From: CAIURC01 sp043777315
GTDB taxonomy: Bacteria > Verrucomicrobiota > Verrucomicrobiia > Chthoniobacterales > Chthoniobacteraceae
NCBI GenBank assembly: GCA_043777315.1
Contig: JAYVPW010000006.1
Span: 62,001-126,000, forward strand
Reading direction: 5' to 3'
Length of the DNA: 64,000 nucleotides
The notes beneath the pieces are model-generated. The model did not search any database. It saw only the letters and a list, made by a program, of their open reading frames with translations, and was not told the origin of the DNA. The first letter of the stretch is position 1; each line of letters starts with the position of its first letter. This document shows positions 23,494-31,736 of this stretch, piece by piece. A program made the position numbers and the translations under genes.

Positions 23494-24228
23494 ATGATTC
23501 CATTTCGCACCATCGCCCAGACTCGCACGCCGGACGGCTCGCTGCTCACGCTGCACGAGCACGACGGGGAACATTATTTGAAGCTCGCGGGGCGGCAGTT
23601 GATGAGCACGTATTCGACGACTTCGGAGCTGCTGCTCGGCGAGGTGGCGTGCGAAGGGCTGGCGCGGGCGCGCAGTCCGCGGGTGCTCATCGGCGGGCTC
23701 GGACTCGGGTTCAGCTTGCGGCGGGTGCTCGAAATCGTCGGCGCGCAAGCGGTGGTGCATGTCGCGGAATTGCTGCCGGAAGTGATCGCGTGGAATCGCG
23801 AGCTGCTCGGAAAAGTGAACGGCCGGCTGCTCGACGACCCGCGCGTGGAGGTCTTCGCCGAGGATGTTTTCAAAGTGATCCGGCGAGCGCCCGCGGCGCC
23901 GTACGACGCGATCCTTCTCGATATGGACAACGGGCCGACGAGCCTCGTGCAGAAAGGGAATTCGCGGATTTACGAACGGCAGGGTTTTGCGCGGATCGCG
24001 CGGGCGCTGGTGCCGGGCGGGCGCGTGGCGTTTTGGGCGGCGACGGAGGAGCCGGGATTCGTCACGCGGTTGTCGAAGGCCGGGTTTCGCGCGGAAGCGA
24101 TCGAGGCGAAGGCGCATCCGACTGCGAAACGGGCGGCGCACCGGATTTATGTCGGGACGCTTTTGGAGGACGAGCCGCCGGTTTCCGAGCCGGGTGCGAG
24201 CGCGCGGCGGCGGCCGGTCAGTAGCTAA
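23494..24228 (+). CDS. Spermidine-synthase-like SAM-dependent methyltransferase fold protein
   Basis: 244 residues. An N-terminal beta domain (TPDGSLLTLHEHDGEHYLKL, then LMSTYSTTSELLLGEVACEG) is followed by the SAM-type loop VLIGGLGLGFSLRRVLE, AELLPEVIAWNREL and AILLDMDNGP. Spermidine-synthase-like proteins of this short form lack clear polyamine-binding residues, so the activity is unknown. The fragment at 2625-2840 corresponds to its N-terminal layout. It overlaps the convergent gene 24218-24691 by 11 bases. Confidence 0.82.
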   Translation: MIPFRTIAQTRTPDGSLLTLHEHDGEHYLKLAGRQLMSTYSTTSELLLGEVACEGLARARSPRVLIGGLGLGFSLRRVLEIVGAQAVVHVAELLPEVIAWNRELLGKVNGRLLDDPRVEVFAEDVFKVIRRAPAAPYDAILLDMDNGPTSLVQKGNSRIYERQGFARIARALVPGGRVAFWAATEEPGFVTRLSKAGFRAEAIEAKAHPTAKRAAHRIYVGTLLEDEPPVSEPGASARRRPVSS

Positions 24229-24691
24229 AGCGCGAACGCGACTTCGGGCGCTCGAGCTCGGGCCGATGTTTTCGGCGATGCTTTTTTTTCCGCTTTGGAA
24301 AGAGAAACCAGCAGCCGAAAATGGCGAAGGCGACGAGTGAGGCGACGATGATCGTTCGCTCTAGTTCGGAGTGTTGCTGATTCGCGCGCTCGGCGATCGT
24401 ACGCACGTTGCCCGGTTCGAAATTGATGCCGCGTCGCTCGTCGTTTCGACCGACGATGCCGCCCGCCCGAAGCTTCGAACTTTCGATTGTGCGCGTGAGG
24501 TCGAGGAGGTTCGGGTCGGGCGTCGGAGCGGGGGAGGCGGCAGGCTTCGGAGCGCCGGCGGGCGGGCCGAAGAGGGAATGAGAAGGCGCGGGTCGCGGGG
24601 CTCGCAGCTCGAATTTGTCCTGCGCGGAAACGATGCCGCGGGAGGCGAGCAGGCAGAATGTTAAGATGAGGACACGATTGAGGGGCCGCAT
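24218..24691 (-). CDS. Exported protein with one C-terminal membrane helix, unknown
   Basis: 157 residues: signal peptide MRPLNRVLILTFCLLASRGIVSA, a Pro/Ala-rich linker (about 30-60), a central charged region and a C-terminal transmembrane helix (TIIVASLVAFAIFGCWFLFP) ending in a very basic tail. No domain is recognised. The ATG at 24691 is chosen for the signal peptide. Confidence 0.65.
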   Translation of the reverse strand: MRPLNRVLILTFCLLASRGIVSAQDKFELRAPRPAPSHSLFGPPAGAPKPAASPAPTPDPNLLDLTRTIESSKLRAGGIVGRNDERRGINFEPGNVRTIAERANQQHSELERTIIVASLVAFAIFGCWFLFPKRKKKHRRKHRPELERPKSRSRFSY

Positions 24692-24782
24692 GGTGACGGG
24701 TGGCGCGGGGGAAAGCGCGCGGCACTTTTTGCACACGGCAGCCGGTTCGACAAGTCCGAGGCGCGGACTCGCCGGCGTCGTC

Positions 24783-25334
24783 TCAAATCAACCCGAGCTT
24801 CATCTTGCCCGCCTCGCTGATCATCGCCTGATTCCACGCCGGATCCCAGACGAGTTCCACATCGGCATCGCGGACGCCGGGGACGCTGAGCACTTTGGCC
24901 TTCGCCTCGGCCGCGATCGTCGGACCCATGCCGCAGCCGGGGGCGGTGAGCGTCATCTTCACCTCGACGCGCGAACCGCCGGCCTCCCTCGGCAAAACCG
25001 AGCAGTCGTACACGAGCCCGAGATCGACGATGTTCACCGGGATCTCGGGGTCGTAGCAGGTCTTGAGTTGGTCCCACACGGCCTTCTCATCGACGGGCAC
25101 ATCGGCGTCGCCGGCGGCCGTTTCTGTCGTGGCGGAGGCGGGCTCGATCCCGAGCGCGTCCGCGTTCGCATCGACGATGCGCGCGAGCCCGGAACTCGTC
25201 GCGATCGTGTAGCTGCCGCCGAGCGCCTGCGTGATGTAAACCTGCGTGCCGGCGGTGATCGTGAAAGTTTCGCCGCTCGGAATGCGGATCGCCTCGCAGT
25301 CGCGGGTGAGGGTGCGTTCGGTGTTTTCGTGCAT
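24783..25334 (-). CDS. sufT: Fe-S cluster assembly protein SufT (MIP18/DUF59 domain)
   Basis: 183 residues, full length for long SufT. An N-terminal RIPSGETFTITAGTQVYITQ extension is followed by a DUF59 domain with LKTCYDPEIPVNIVDLGLVY and the conserved Cys in LTAPGCGMGP. SufT aids maturation of Fe-S proteins. It is last in a minus-strand set with a NifU-like scaffold and a rhodanese-like protein, all Fe-S related; gaps of 24 and 9 bases suggest an operon. Confidence 0.92.
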   Translation of the reverse strand: MHENTERTLTRDCEAIRIPSGETFTITAGTQVYITQALGGSYTIATSSGLARIVDANADALGIEPASATTETAAGDADVPVDEKAVWDQLKTCYDPEIPVNIVDLGLVYDCSVLPREAGGSRVEVKMTLTAPGCGMGPTIAAEAKAKVLSVPGVRDADVELVWDPAWNQAMISEAGKMKLGLI

Positions 25335-25358
25335 GATTTAAAATAGGTTTGAGCGGAG

Positions 25359-25835
25359 CTACGGCTTGAGCACGATTTTCATTTTGCGCGCGTCAGCTTT
25401 CGGAGCGGTGAAACTTTCGATCAAGGTACTCGCATTTTTCGGAGCGGGCGCGGCGGCGGTGCCGGGCGCGAGGGCGGAGCGGAGGGCGCCTTCGACGAGT
25501 TGCGCGCAGTGGATTTTCATCGGCGGCAGGGCGCCGAGCGGGGCGGAGAGATCGCTGCCGGACATCGAGAGCGCTTCCTCGATCGTCTTCCCGGCGATCA
25601 GCTCGGTCGCGACGCTCGCCACCGCGATCGCGGTCTCGCAGCCGAAGGTCTGAAACGTCGCGCGATCGATCACCTTTTTGCCGGTCCCGTCGTCCCTGAA
25701 TTTCACCCACATCCGCAGCATGTCGCCGCAATCTGCGCTGCCGACGGTGCCGACGGAATCGGCGTCTTCCATCTCGCCGACGTTCTTCGGATTCTTGATC
25801 GCATCCTGGATGCGCTGCTGCAGGTCGTCGCTCAT
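25359..25835 (-). CDS. NifU/IscU-like Fe-S cluster scaffold protein
   Basis: 158 residues. The three cluster-ligand cysteines are in SADCGDML (about 36), FGCETAIA (about 65) and MKIHCAQL (about 107). After them is an unusual Ala/Pro linker and a short basic tail where classical IscU ends, so the C-terminal 40 residues are an extension. It should assemble clusters for transfer to apoproteins. No cysteine desulfurase is in the operon. Confidence 0.9.
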   Translation of the reverse strand: MSDDLQQRIQDAIKNPKNVGEMEDADSVGTVGSADCGDMLRMWVKFRDDGTGKKVIDRATFQTFGCETAIAVASVATELIAGKTIEEALSMSGSDLSAPLGALPPMKIHCAQLVEGALRSALAPGTAAAPAPKNASTLIESFTAPKADARKMKIVLKP

Positions 25836-25844
25836 GGGATCGGT

Positions 25845-26393
25845 TTATTCGAGTTCGTAGCGGGGCAAAGTGGGATCGACTTCGACGCTCCACGCGTCCA
25901 TCCCGCCGCGGACGCTCTTCACATTTTCAAAGCCGTGCCCGGCAAAATACGCCGCCGCATCCATGCTCCGCGTGCCGCGATGATCGAGCACCGCGAGGAG
26001 CGCATGGCGATCCCACGAGCCGAGCGCGTCGTTCATCAGCTCCTGCGTGAAGAAAATCGCGCCATCGATGTGGACGGTGTCGAACTCCTCGCGCGTCCGC
26101 ACGTCGATCAGTTTCGCCGCCGCATCGTCGCGCAATGCGGACGCGAGTTCCGTCGCTGTGATCTGCAATTTCAGGTCGCCCTCGTGGCTGCTGACGATGT
26201 GCTCGACGACTTCCTCGACCGGCAGATTTTCGTTGCGCGCGCAGACTTGGGCGAGCGTCTCGCCGGGCTGGAAGCCGCAGCTCGAGCAGCCGCCGATGTG
26301 GTATTTGCGAAAGAGCGCCCGCTGCGCGCCGGGATACTGCGCGAGCAGTTCGCGCATCGTGGTTTCTGGATTGATCGTCGCCGTCGTGGACAT
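25845..26393 (-). CDS. Rhodanese-like protein with N-terminal CxxC domain, catalytic Cys replaced
   Basis: 182 residues. The N-terminal region has YHIGGCSSCGF (CxxC at 36 and 39) of a DUF1858-like helical domain. The C-terminal rhodanese domain has KLIDVRTREEF and GAIFFTQELM, but its active loop reads VLDHRGTRSMDAA (135-147), with Asp137 where the persulfide Cys of CHHGxRS should be. It is probably a sulfur-relay or Fe-S adaptor rather than a sulfurtransferase. First gene of the set with the scaffold (9-base gap) and sufT. Confidence 0.85.
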   Translation of the reverse strand: MSTTATINPETTMRELLAQYPGAQRALFRKYHIGGCSSCGFQPGETLAQVCARNENLPVEEVVEHIVSSHEGDLKLQITATELASALRDDAAAKLIDVRTREEFDTVHIDGAIFFTQELMNDALGSWDRHALLAVLDHRGTRSMDAAAYFAGHGFENVKSVRGGMDAWSVEVDPTLPRYELE

Positions 26394-26460
26394 GCGCGGA
26401 ACGTAAGCGGCGGCCCGCGCGCTGACAACGCCAGCGCGGCAATGCGCGCGAAAGCCTTCC

Positions 26461-26598
26461 GGTCATCCTGAGCGGAGCTTCGGCTTTGCGAAGCGCAGTC
26501 GAAGGACCTCTTACTATTTCCCCCTCTGCAATGCGCGCGCGCAAGAGGGGGAAATATTAAGAGGTCCTTCGACTCCGCTGCGCTGCGCTCAGGATGAC
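26461..26598. repeat. Dispersed long palindrome, copy 2
   Basis: GGTCATCCTGAGCGGAGCTT at the left and GCTCAGGATGAC at the right, with inner GTCGAAGGACCTCTTACTAT and its inverse. The loop carries an AATGCGCGCGCGCAAGAG tract. It occupies most of the gap between two divergent operons and so lies in both promoter regions. Confidence 0.93.
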
Positions 26599-26639
26599 AG
26601 GCTTGACGCTTCCGCGCGTCGCCGGACTATGGCCGCCCG

Positions 26640-27275
26640 ATGCGTTTCCAAACTCTCTACGAAGGCCGCGCGATTTTTGCCGCCGTCGTCGCCCTCGCCG
26701 CCGTCGCCGCGCTGCTCCATTGGACGTGGCTGCTCGTCCTGTCGGCGCTGCTTTTTCTGTTCTGCCTGAACTTTTTCCGCGACCCCGATCGCGTCTCGCC
26801 GGCTGATCCGAAAGCGGTGGTCGCCGCCGCGGATGGCACGGTCGCCGACATCATCGACATCGACGAAAACGAGTTTCTGAAAGTCCGCTGCCAGCGCGTC
26901 GGCATCTTTCTCAATGTCTTCGATGTCCACGTGAACCGCGCGCCGATCGACGGCAAAATCGCTTTCGTCAAACATTACCCCGGCCTCTTTCTCGACGCCC
27001 GCAACCCCCAGTGCGCGATCGACAACGAGGCGATGGCGTGGGCCTTCGAGCGCGCGGACGTGACCCTTTTCGTCCGCCAGATCACCGGCGCGATCGCCCG
27101 CCGGATCGTGCCGTGGTCGAAGCTCGGCGACACGGTCGCGAAAGGGGAGCGCTTCGGGATGATCCGCTTCGGCTCGCGGACGGAAGTCTATCTCCCGATG
27201 AACGCGACGATCACCGTGAAGGTCGGCGACAAAGTGCGGGGTGGCGCGACAATCATCGCGCAGCTCGCTTCCTAA
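26640..27275 (+). CDS. psd: Phosphatidylserine decarboxylase (short, PSD-A type)
   Basis: 211 residues. One or two N-terminal hydrophobic helices (12-45) precede the catalytic core NFFRDPDR, VDVHVNRAP-type FDVHVNRAPIDG, and the self-cleavage site Gly178-Ser179 in RFGSRTEVYLP, which yields the pyruvoyl cofactor. It makes phosphatidylethanolamine. It lies 15 bases before pssA, which makes its substrate, so the pair form a phospholipid operon. Confidence 0.94.
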   Translation: MRFQTLYEGRAIFAAVVALAAVAALLHWTWLLVLSALLFLFCLNFFRDPDRVSPADPKAVVAAADGTVADIIDIDENEFLKVRCQRVGIFLNVFDVHVNRAPIDGKIAFVKHYPGLFLDARNPQCAIDNEAMAWAFERADVTLFVRQITGAIARRIVPWSKLGDTVAKGERFGMIRFGSRTEVYLPMNATITVKVGDKVRGGATIIAQLAS

Positions 27276-27290
27276 AAACTCCCCCAGAGC

Positions 27291-28121
27291 ATGAGCGACG
27301 AATCCCCCGACGGACTGCCGAAAATCTACCTCCTGCCGAATCTGATGACGGCGGGGAATCTCTGCTGCGGCTTCCTCGCCACGCTGAAAATTCTCGAGGG
27401 CGCGCTGCTCGAATCGACGATTGGCGCGGACGCCGGCACGCATAATTTCCAGCTCGCGATCTGGCTCATTTTGGCGGCGTGTCTTTTCGATGCGCTCGAT
27501 GGACGGCTCGCGCGGATGGGCGGCAACGAGAGCCCGTTCGGGCGCGAGTTCGACTCGCTCGCGGACATCGTGTCGTTCGGCGTCGCGCCCGCCCTCATGG
27601 TCGCGCGCGTCGTGTTGCGCGACTCGTCGAAACTCGGCTGGATGGTCGCCTCGATTTACCTCGTCTGCGGCGCGATGCGGCTCGCCCGTTTCAACTGCCT
27701 CGCCGCCGCCAACAGCTCCGCGGCGAACAAGGAATTCCGCGGCTTCCCGATCCCCGCCGCCGCCGGACTCGTCGCCTCGCTCACGCTTTTCATGCTCTGG
27801 CTGAATAATTACCGGCTCGAGCACTGGCTCACCGGCTGGGTGCTCCCGCCGCTGCTTTTGTTCCTCTCGTGGATGATGTTTAGCGCGTTCAAATACCCGA
27901 GCTTCAAGTCGCTCAACCTCCGCACCACGCGCTCGCTGCCGAAGTTCCTCGCCATCGTCATCGCGATCATCGCGACGGTGATGTTTTACCAGTGGATGCC
28001 GTTCGCGATCTTCCTCACGTATCTGCTCTACGGCTTCCTGCGGCCCTTCCTCTCGCGGAAGATGAAGCAGGAAATCGAGGACGAGATCGAGGACGACGAC
28101 GAGCCGGCGGCGGTGCCGTGA
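27291..28121 (+). CDS. pssA: CDP-diacylglycerol-serine O-phosphatidyltransferase
   Basis: 276 residues with about eight membrane segments. The CDP-alcohol phosphotransferase signature is complete: DALDGRLARMGGNESPFGRE then FDSLAD (Dx2DGx2ARx8Gx3Dx3D). LPNLMTAGNLCCGF at the start and SFGVAPAL after the motif are typical of PssA. The acidic tail EIEDEIEDDDE is a local feature. Downstream of psd in the same operon. Confidence 0.94.
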   Translation: MSDESPDGLPKIYLLPNLMTAGNLCCGFLATLKILEGALLESTIGADAGTHNFQLAIWLILAACLFDALDGRLARMGGNESPFGREFDSLADIVSFGVAPALMVARVVLRDSSKLGWMVASIYLVCGAMRLARFNCLAAANSSAANKEFRGFPIPAAAGLVASLTLFMLWLNNYRLEHWLTGWVLPPLLLFLSWMMFSAFKYPSFKSLNLRTTRSLPKFLAIVIAIIATVMFYQWMPFAIFLTYLLYGFLRPFLSRKMKQEIEDEIEDDDEPAAVP

Positions 28122-28140
28122 ACGCGCGGAAATTTCCGAT

Positions 28141-28277
28141 CCGGGGAGCGCACGCGCCCTCGCGTGTGGTCTTCGGCGCCCTCGCCGAAGACTCTGGCGT
28201 CGGGAGACGATCGGCTGTCCGCGGAGTTCCCGGCGAGGGCGCCGGAAACAACACGCGAGGGCGCGTGCGCTCCCCGG
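28141..28277. repeat. Compound palindrome with 27-base perfect arms
   Basis: Arms 28141-28167 and 28251-28277 are exact inverses beginning CCGGGGAGCGCACGCGCCCT. Each is followed inward by its own small hairpin (CTTCGGCGCCCTCGCCGAAG on the left). The element fills the gap between pssA and the next gene and ends one base before its ATG, so the hairpin would mask the ribosome-binding region in mRNA read through from pssA. Confidence 0.9.
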
Positions 28278-28278
28278 C

Positions 28279-29304
28279 ATGAGCGACTTCGCGCAAAGCG
28301 GTCTCATTTCCACGCTCCAGCAGCTCAACGAAGCGCACCTTCCCGAGCTCGAACGCGAACTCGCTGCCCTCTCCATCGCACGACCGATCGCGCTCGTTTT
28401 GCCGTGCCACGGCGCGGACCTCGATCGTCCGGCTCTCGCGCACATCGTCGGCGAACTCCGCGGCGCGGCGTTCCTCGCGGAGATCGTCGTGAGCGTGAAT
28501 GCGGCGGATTCCGGCGCGTTGGCGCGCGCGCGCGAACTCTTCGCGCCGCTCCCGCAGCGCGTCCGTTTTCTCGAAAACGATGCCGCCGATTCTGCTGGAA
28601 AAGGGCGGAACGTCTGGTCCGCGCTCCAGCTTTTGTGCACCGAGGCGCGGGTCGAAATCATCGCGCTGCAGGACTGCGACGTGGCCTCGTTTCGGCGTGG
28701 AAATCTCGCGCGGCTTTGCTTTGCCTGCGCGCATCCGCAGCTCGGTTACGAGTTCGCGAAAATGTATTACAGCCGCGCCACGGACCGGCTTTACGGCCGC
28801 GTGAGCCGGCTTTTTTTTGCGCCGCTTTTGCACGCCATTGTCCGGCTGCACGGGCATCACCCGCTCCTCGATTTTCTCCTGAGCTTCCGCTACCCGCTCG
28901 CTGGCGAATGCGCCTTCACCCGCGCCGTCGCCGTGCAACTCCCGCTCGCTCCCGGCTGGGGGCTCGAGACCGCGATGCTTTGCGAACTCTTCCGCCGCGT
29001 CGAACCGCGGCAGATTTGCCAGGTCGATGGCGGCAGCGGTTACGACCACAAACATCAGCCCGCAGCCACCGCACTGGCAGCGATGGCCGGCGAAATCGCC
29101 GAGACCCTCTTGACGCAACTCGCCGCCGAGGGGCTGGCCATTTCCCCCGCCGTCCTCGCCGACGCATATCGCCGCGAAGCCGCCTCCGCCGTGCGCCGCT
29201 CCGCGCATCTCGCGCTCATCAACGGCCTGCCTTTCGACGCGCCCGCGGAGTCCGAGATTGTAGAAATCTTTGCCGCCCAACTCGACGCGGCGGATATGGA
29301 GTGA
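28279..29304 (+). CDS. GT81-like glycosyltransferase (glucosyl-3-phosphoglycerate synthase type)
   Basis: 341 residues of a GT-A fold: IALVLPCHGADL, IVVSVNAAD, the GKGRNVWSAL loop, the metal-binding IALQDCDVASF and the LAGECAFTRA acceptor region. The overall order matches glucosyl- or mannosyl-3-phosphoglycerate synthases, which make compatible solutes or polysaccharide primers. No phosphatase partner is adjacent. The start is directly after a long hairpin, with no free Shine-Dalgarno. Confidence 0.78.
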   Translation: MSDFAQSGLISTLQQLNEAHLPELERELAALSIARPIALVLPCHGADLDRPALAHIVGELRGAAFLAEIVVSVNAADSGALARARELFAPLPQRVRFLENDAADSAGKGRNVWSALQLLCTEARVEIIALQDCDVASFRRGNLARLCFACAHPQLGYEFAKMYYSRATDRLYGRVSRLFFAPLLHAIVRLHGHHPLLDFLLSFRYPLAGECAFTRAVAVQLPLAPGWGLETAMLCELFRRVEPRQICQVDGGSGYDHKHQPAATALAAMAGEIAETLLTQLAAEGLAISPAVLADAYRREAASAVRRSAHLALINGLPFDAPAESEIVEIFAAQLDAADME

Positions 29305-29334
29305 GCCGTGGCGTGTGGCGGCAACCCCGTCGTC

Positions 29335-29461
29335 GTCATCCTGAGCGCAGCGCCAGCGGAGTCGAAGGACCTCTCACTATTTCCCCCGAGACGCGCACGC
29401 CCCGGGGAAGGGGGAATAGTTAGAGGTCCTTCGACTGCGTTCCGCTGTCGCTCAGGATGAC
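29335..29461. repeat. Dispersed long palindrome, copy 3
   Basis: GTCATCCTGAGCGCAGCGCC on the left to GCTCAGGATGAC on the right, with the inner GAAGGACCTCTCACTATTTC/TAGTTAGAGGTCCTTCGAC stem and a GACGCGCACGCCCCGG loop. It separates convergent genes. Confidence 0.93.
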
Positions 29462-29495
29462 GGGTTTGGATTTCGCTGCGCGCGGCGGAAATCCG

Positions 29496-29879
29496 CTAAC
29501 GTCCCGCGCGCAGCGGGCGCAATTTCGCGTGGATGACGCTCGGGTCGAAGCGATAGACCGCGCCGGTCGCGCCATCGAAAGCGATGCCGGGCGCGAGGCC
29601 CGTGGCGACGTTGCCCCATTCCCAGTCGCTGTGTTTGCGCACGAGTTTCACCTCGTACGGCTCGTAACCCGCGAGCTCGATCGTGACCGTGTGGTCGGTC
29701 CGCGTGGAGGGATGCAGCTCCCCCGGAGTGATCGCGCGCGTGTCGCCGTCGAGCTTCAGTAATGCGCCGGACGGCTGGCTCGTCACGCGCACGGTCTTGT
29801 GCGTCCCGGCGACGATGCTCGCGCAGGCGGGCAGGAAAAAGAGCGCCGCGAGCGCTGCGACCGGACGGAAAAATTTCAT
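29496..29879 (-). CDS. PEGA-domain lipoprotein
   Basis: 127 residues. The signal peptide MKFFRPVAALAALFFLPAC ends in a lipobox (LPAC), followed by a PEGA-like beta domain (TVRVTSQPSGALLKLDGD, then HTVTIELAGYEPYEVKL). Such proteins are typically outer-surface or periplasmic anchors with no enzymatic activity. The ATG at 29879 begins the signal peptide. It follows the CNNM/CBS gene by 32 bases. Confidence 0.82.
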   Translation of the reverse strand: MKFFRPVAALAALFFLPACASIVAGTHKTVRVTSQPSGALLKLDGDTRAITPGELHPSTRTDHTVTIELAGYEPYEVKLVRKHSDWEWGNVATGLAPGIAFDGATGAVYRFDPSVIHAKLRPLRAGR

Positions 29880-29911
29880 GCCGCCAACTTCGGCGACCGC
29901 GCGCGCCAGCG

Positions 29912-31288
29912 TCAAGGCGTGGCCTTTTTTCCAAGCTCGGACTGCCGCTTGAAATGCAGCCGGACCACGCGGCGTCCGTCCGTCTCGGTGATCGTGACGA
30001 GGTAGTCGTCGATCCGCGTCTGCTCGCCATGCTTCGGCAGGTGCCCGATGACGTGCGTGACGTAGCCGCCGATCGTGCTCACGTCGGCGCTCTCGAGTTC
30101 GAGCCCGATGAGGTCGTTCAATTCGTAGAGCCCGAGCGAACCCTCGACGACGAATTCGCCGTCGCTGACCTGCCGCAGCTCCGGTTTGTCGGCGTCGAAT
30201 TCGTCCTGAATATCGCCGACCAATTCCTCGAGCACGTTGTCGAGCGTGACGACTCCGACGGTGCCGCCGTACTCATCGACGACGAGGGCGAGATGCCCGT
30301 GCTTCGTCAGGAAAAAGGTGAGCAGCTTTTCCAGTGGCATCATTTCCGGCACGGGAAAAATGTCGCGTTTGATCGCGTGCAGGTCGGGCTTCGGATCGCG
30401 CAAAAGGGTGAGCAGATCCTTGATATGGACGAGCCCGATCGTGTTATCGAGGTGCCCCTCGCAGAGCGGAAACCGGGTGTGCCGCGACTCCTGCGCGGTC
30501 TTCAGATTTTCCTCGAAGGTCTCCTCCGTGTTCAGAAAAACGACCTCGCCGCGCGGCGTCGTGATGTCGCGGACGACGCGGCGGCGCATGTCGAGCGCGT
30601 TGATGAGAATCTCTTTCCCCAGCGAGGTGACCTCCTGCGCGCTCGAGCTCTCGGCCAGAATGACCCGCAGTTCCTCCTCGCTGTGCGCGAGCTCGTGTCC
30701 GCTGACCGGCTCGATCCGAAAGACGATGCGCAAAAGTGCGTTCGAGGAGACGTTCAGAAACCAGATAGCCGGCTTGAGCACGGTGTAGAAAAAGGCGAGC
30801 GGACGGCTCACCGCCAGAGTCGCAGGGAGGGCTTTGCGGATCGCGAGAATCTTCGGTGCCTGCTCGCCGAGCACGATGTGGAGGAAGGTGATGGCAGAAA
30901 AAGCCAGCGCGAAAGAGACCGATCGGATGACTGTGAGCGACTCGACTCCGAGCTGGTGAAAGGCGGGTTGGATCATCTGCGCGAGGAACGGCTCGCCGAT
31001 CCAGCCGAGCCCGAGGCTGGCCAGCGTGATGCCGAGCTGGCAGGCGGAAAGGTAGGCCTCGAGGTTGCCCGTGATGCGTTTCGCGAGATGCGCGCCTTTG
31101 TGTCCTTCTTCGATGAGCGCGTCGAGTTGGCTGCCGCGGATTTTCACCAGCGCGAACTCGGCGGCGACGAAGAATCCGTTCAACCCGACGAGCAGCAGAA
31201 TCCCCAGCAGCTTGAGCGCGATGACACCGGGCGTCTCCCATTGAGTCGCGAGCCCGGCGTGCTCGGCGAGCATCGGAGGGAGGGTCAT
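29912..31288 (-). CDS. CNNM/CBS-domain membrane transporter (hemolysin C/CorC-like)
   Basis: 458 residues: an N-terminal DUF21 domain with four hydrophobic helices (about 22-45, 80-105, 125-145 and 155-180; LNGFFVAAEFALVKIRGSQL and LGLGWIGEPF are hallmarks). Two CBS domains follow (about 235-350), then the C-terminal CorC_HlyC domain (SDGEFVVEGSLGLYELND). Likely a magnesium or cobalt efflux-type transporter. It starts 73 bases downstream of rpsN, beyond a terminator. Confidence 0.9.
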   Translation of the reverse strand: MTLPPMLAEHAGLATQWETPGVIALKLLGILLLVGLNGFFVAAEFALVKIRGSQLDALIEEGHKGAHLAKRITGNLEAYLSACQLGITLASLGLGWIGEPFLAQMIQPAFHQLGVESLTVIRSVSFALAFSAITFLHIVLGEQAPKILAIRKALPATLAVSRPLAFFYTVLKPAIWFLNVSSNALLRIVFRIEPVSGHELAHSEEELRVILAESSSAQEVTSLGKEILINALDMRRRVVRDITTPRGEVVFLNTEETFEENLKTAQESRHTRFPLCEGHLDNTIGLVHIKDLLTLLRDPKPDLHAIKRDIFPVPEMMPLEKLLTFFLTKHGHLALVVDEYGGTVGVVTLDNVLEELVGDIQDEFDADKPELRQVSDGEFVVEGSLGLYELNDLIGLELESADVSTIGGYVTHVIGHLPKHGEQTRIDDYLVTITETDGRRVVRLHFKRQSELGKKATP

Positions 31289-31292
31289 GGGG

Positions 31293-31331
31293 TTAAAAAA
31301 GAACGAGCCGCGGACTCAAAAAGAGTCCGCG
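31293..31331 (-). terminator. Rho-independent terminator after rpsN
   Basis: On the minus strand a perfect nine-base-pair stem (CGCGGACTC/GAGTCCGCG, loop of five) is followed, after CTCGTTC, by six T (31295-31300). It lies directly upstream of the CNNM/CBS start, so it separates the two genes. Confidence 0.85.
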
Positions 31332-31361
31332 ACTCGAGGAAAACGGATTGTCGGAAAGTGG

Positions 31362-31631
31362 TTACCAGCTCGACTTGGTCACGCCGGGGATGAACCCATT
31401 GGACGCAAGCTCGCGGAAGGCGATACGCGAGAGCTTGAAGCGTCCGATGTAGGCGCGCTTACGGCCAGTGGCCTGGCAGCGGCGGCTCAGTCGGACCGGG
31501 CTCGCGTTGCGCGGAAGCAGCGAGAGGCCGATGTAATCGCCCGCGGCTTTGAGCTCAGCGCGCTTGACGGCGTACTTTGCGACGGTCGCGGTTTTGCGTT
31601 TCTCTTTTTCTAACCAGCTAGTTTTTGCCAT
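31362..31631 (-). CDS. rpsN: 30S ribosomal protein S14
   Basis: 89 residues. The short-form sequence has the conserved RRCQATGRKRAYIGRFKLSR and IAFRELASNGFIPGVTKSSW ends and lacks the CxxC zinc pairs, so it is the zinc-independent (C-minus) paralogue class. It is monocistronic with its own terminator, away from the spc operon, as expected for this form in some lineages. Confidence 0.95.
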   Translation of the reverse strand: MAKTSWLEKEKRKTATVAKYAVKRAELKAAGDYIGLSLLPRNASPVRLSRRCQATGRKRAYIGRFKLSRIAFRELASNGFIPGVTKSSW

Positions 31632-31736
31632 ACGAAGGGCGCAGAAAGTAGGAGGCCCGCCAGCGTTTGCAACCCCTTTTTCGGGGAATTACCCGCGCTG
31701 GATTCGGAGCGTTCTCCCGATTCGTTGGGCAATTGG

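Noticed and set aside
26589..28661. 690-residue minus-strand frame across psd and pssA
   Set aside because: It spans two clear genes on the other strand and has low-complexity Arg/Glu composition with no domain.
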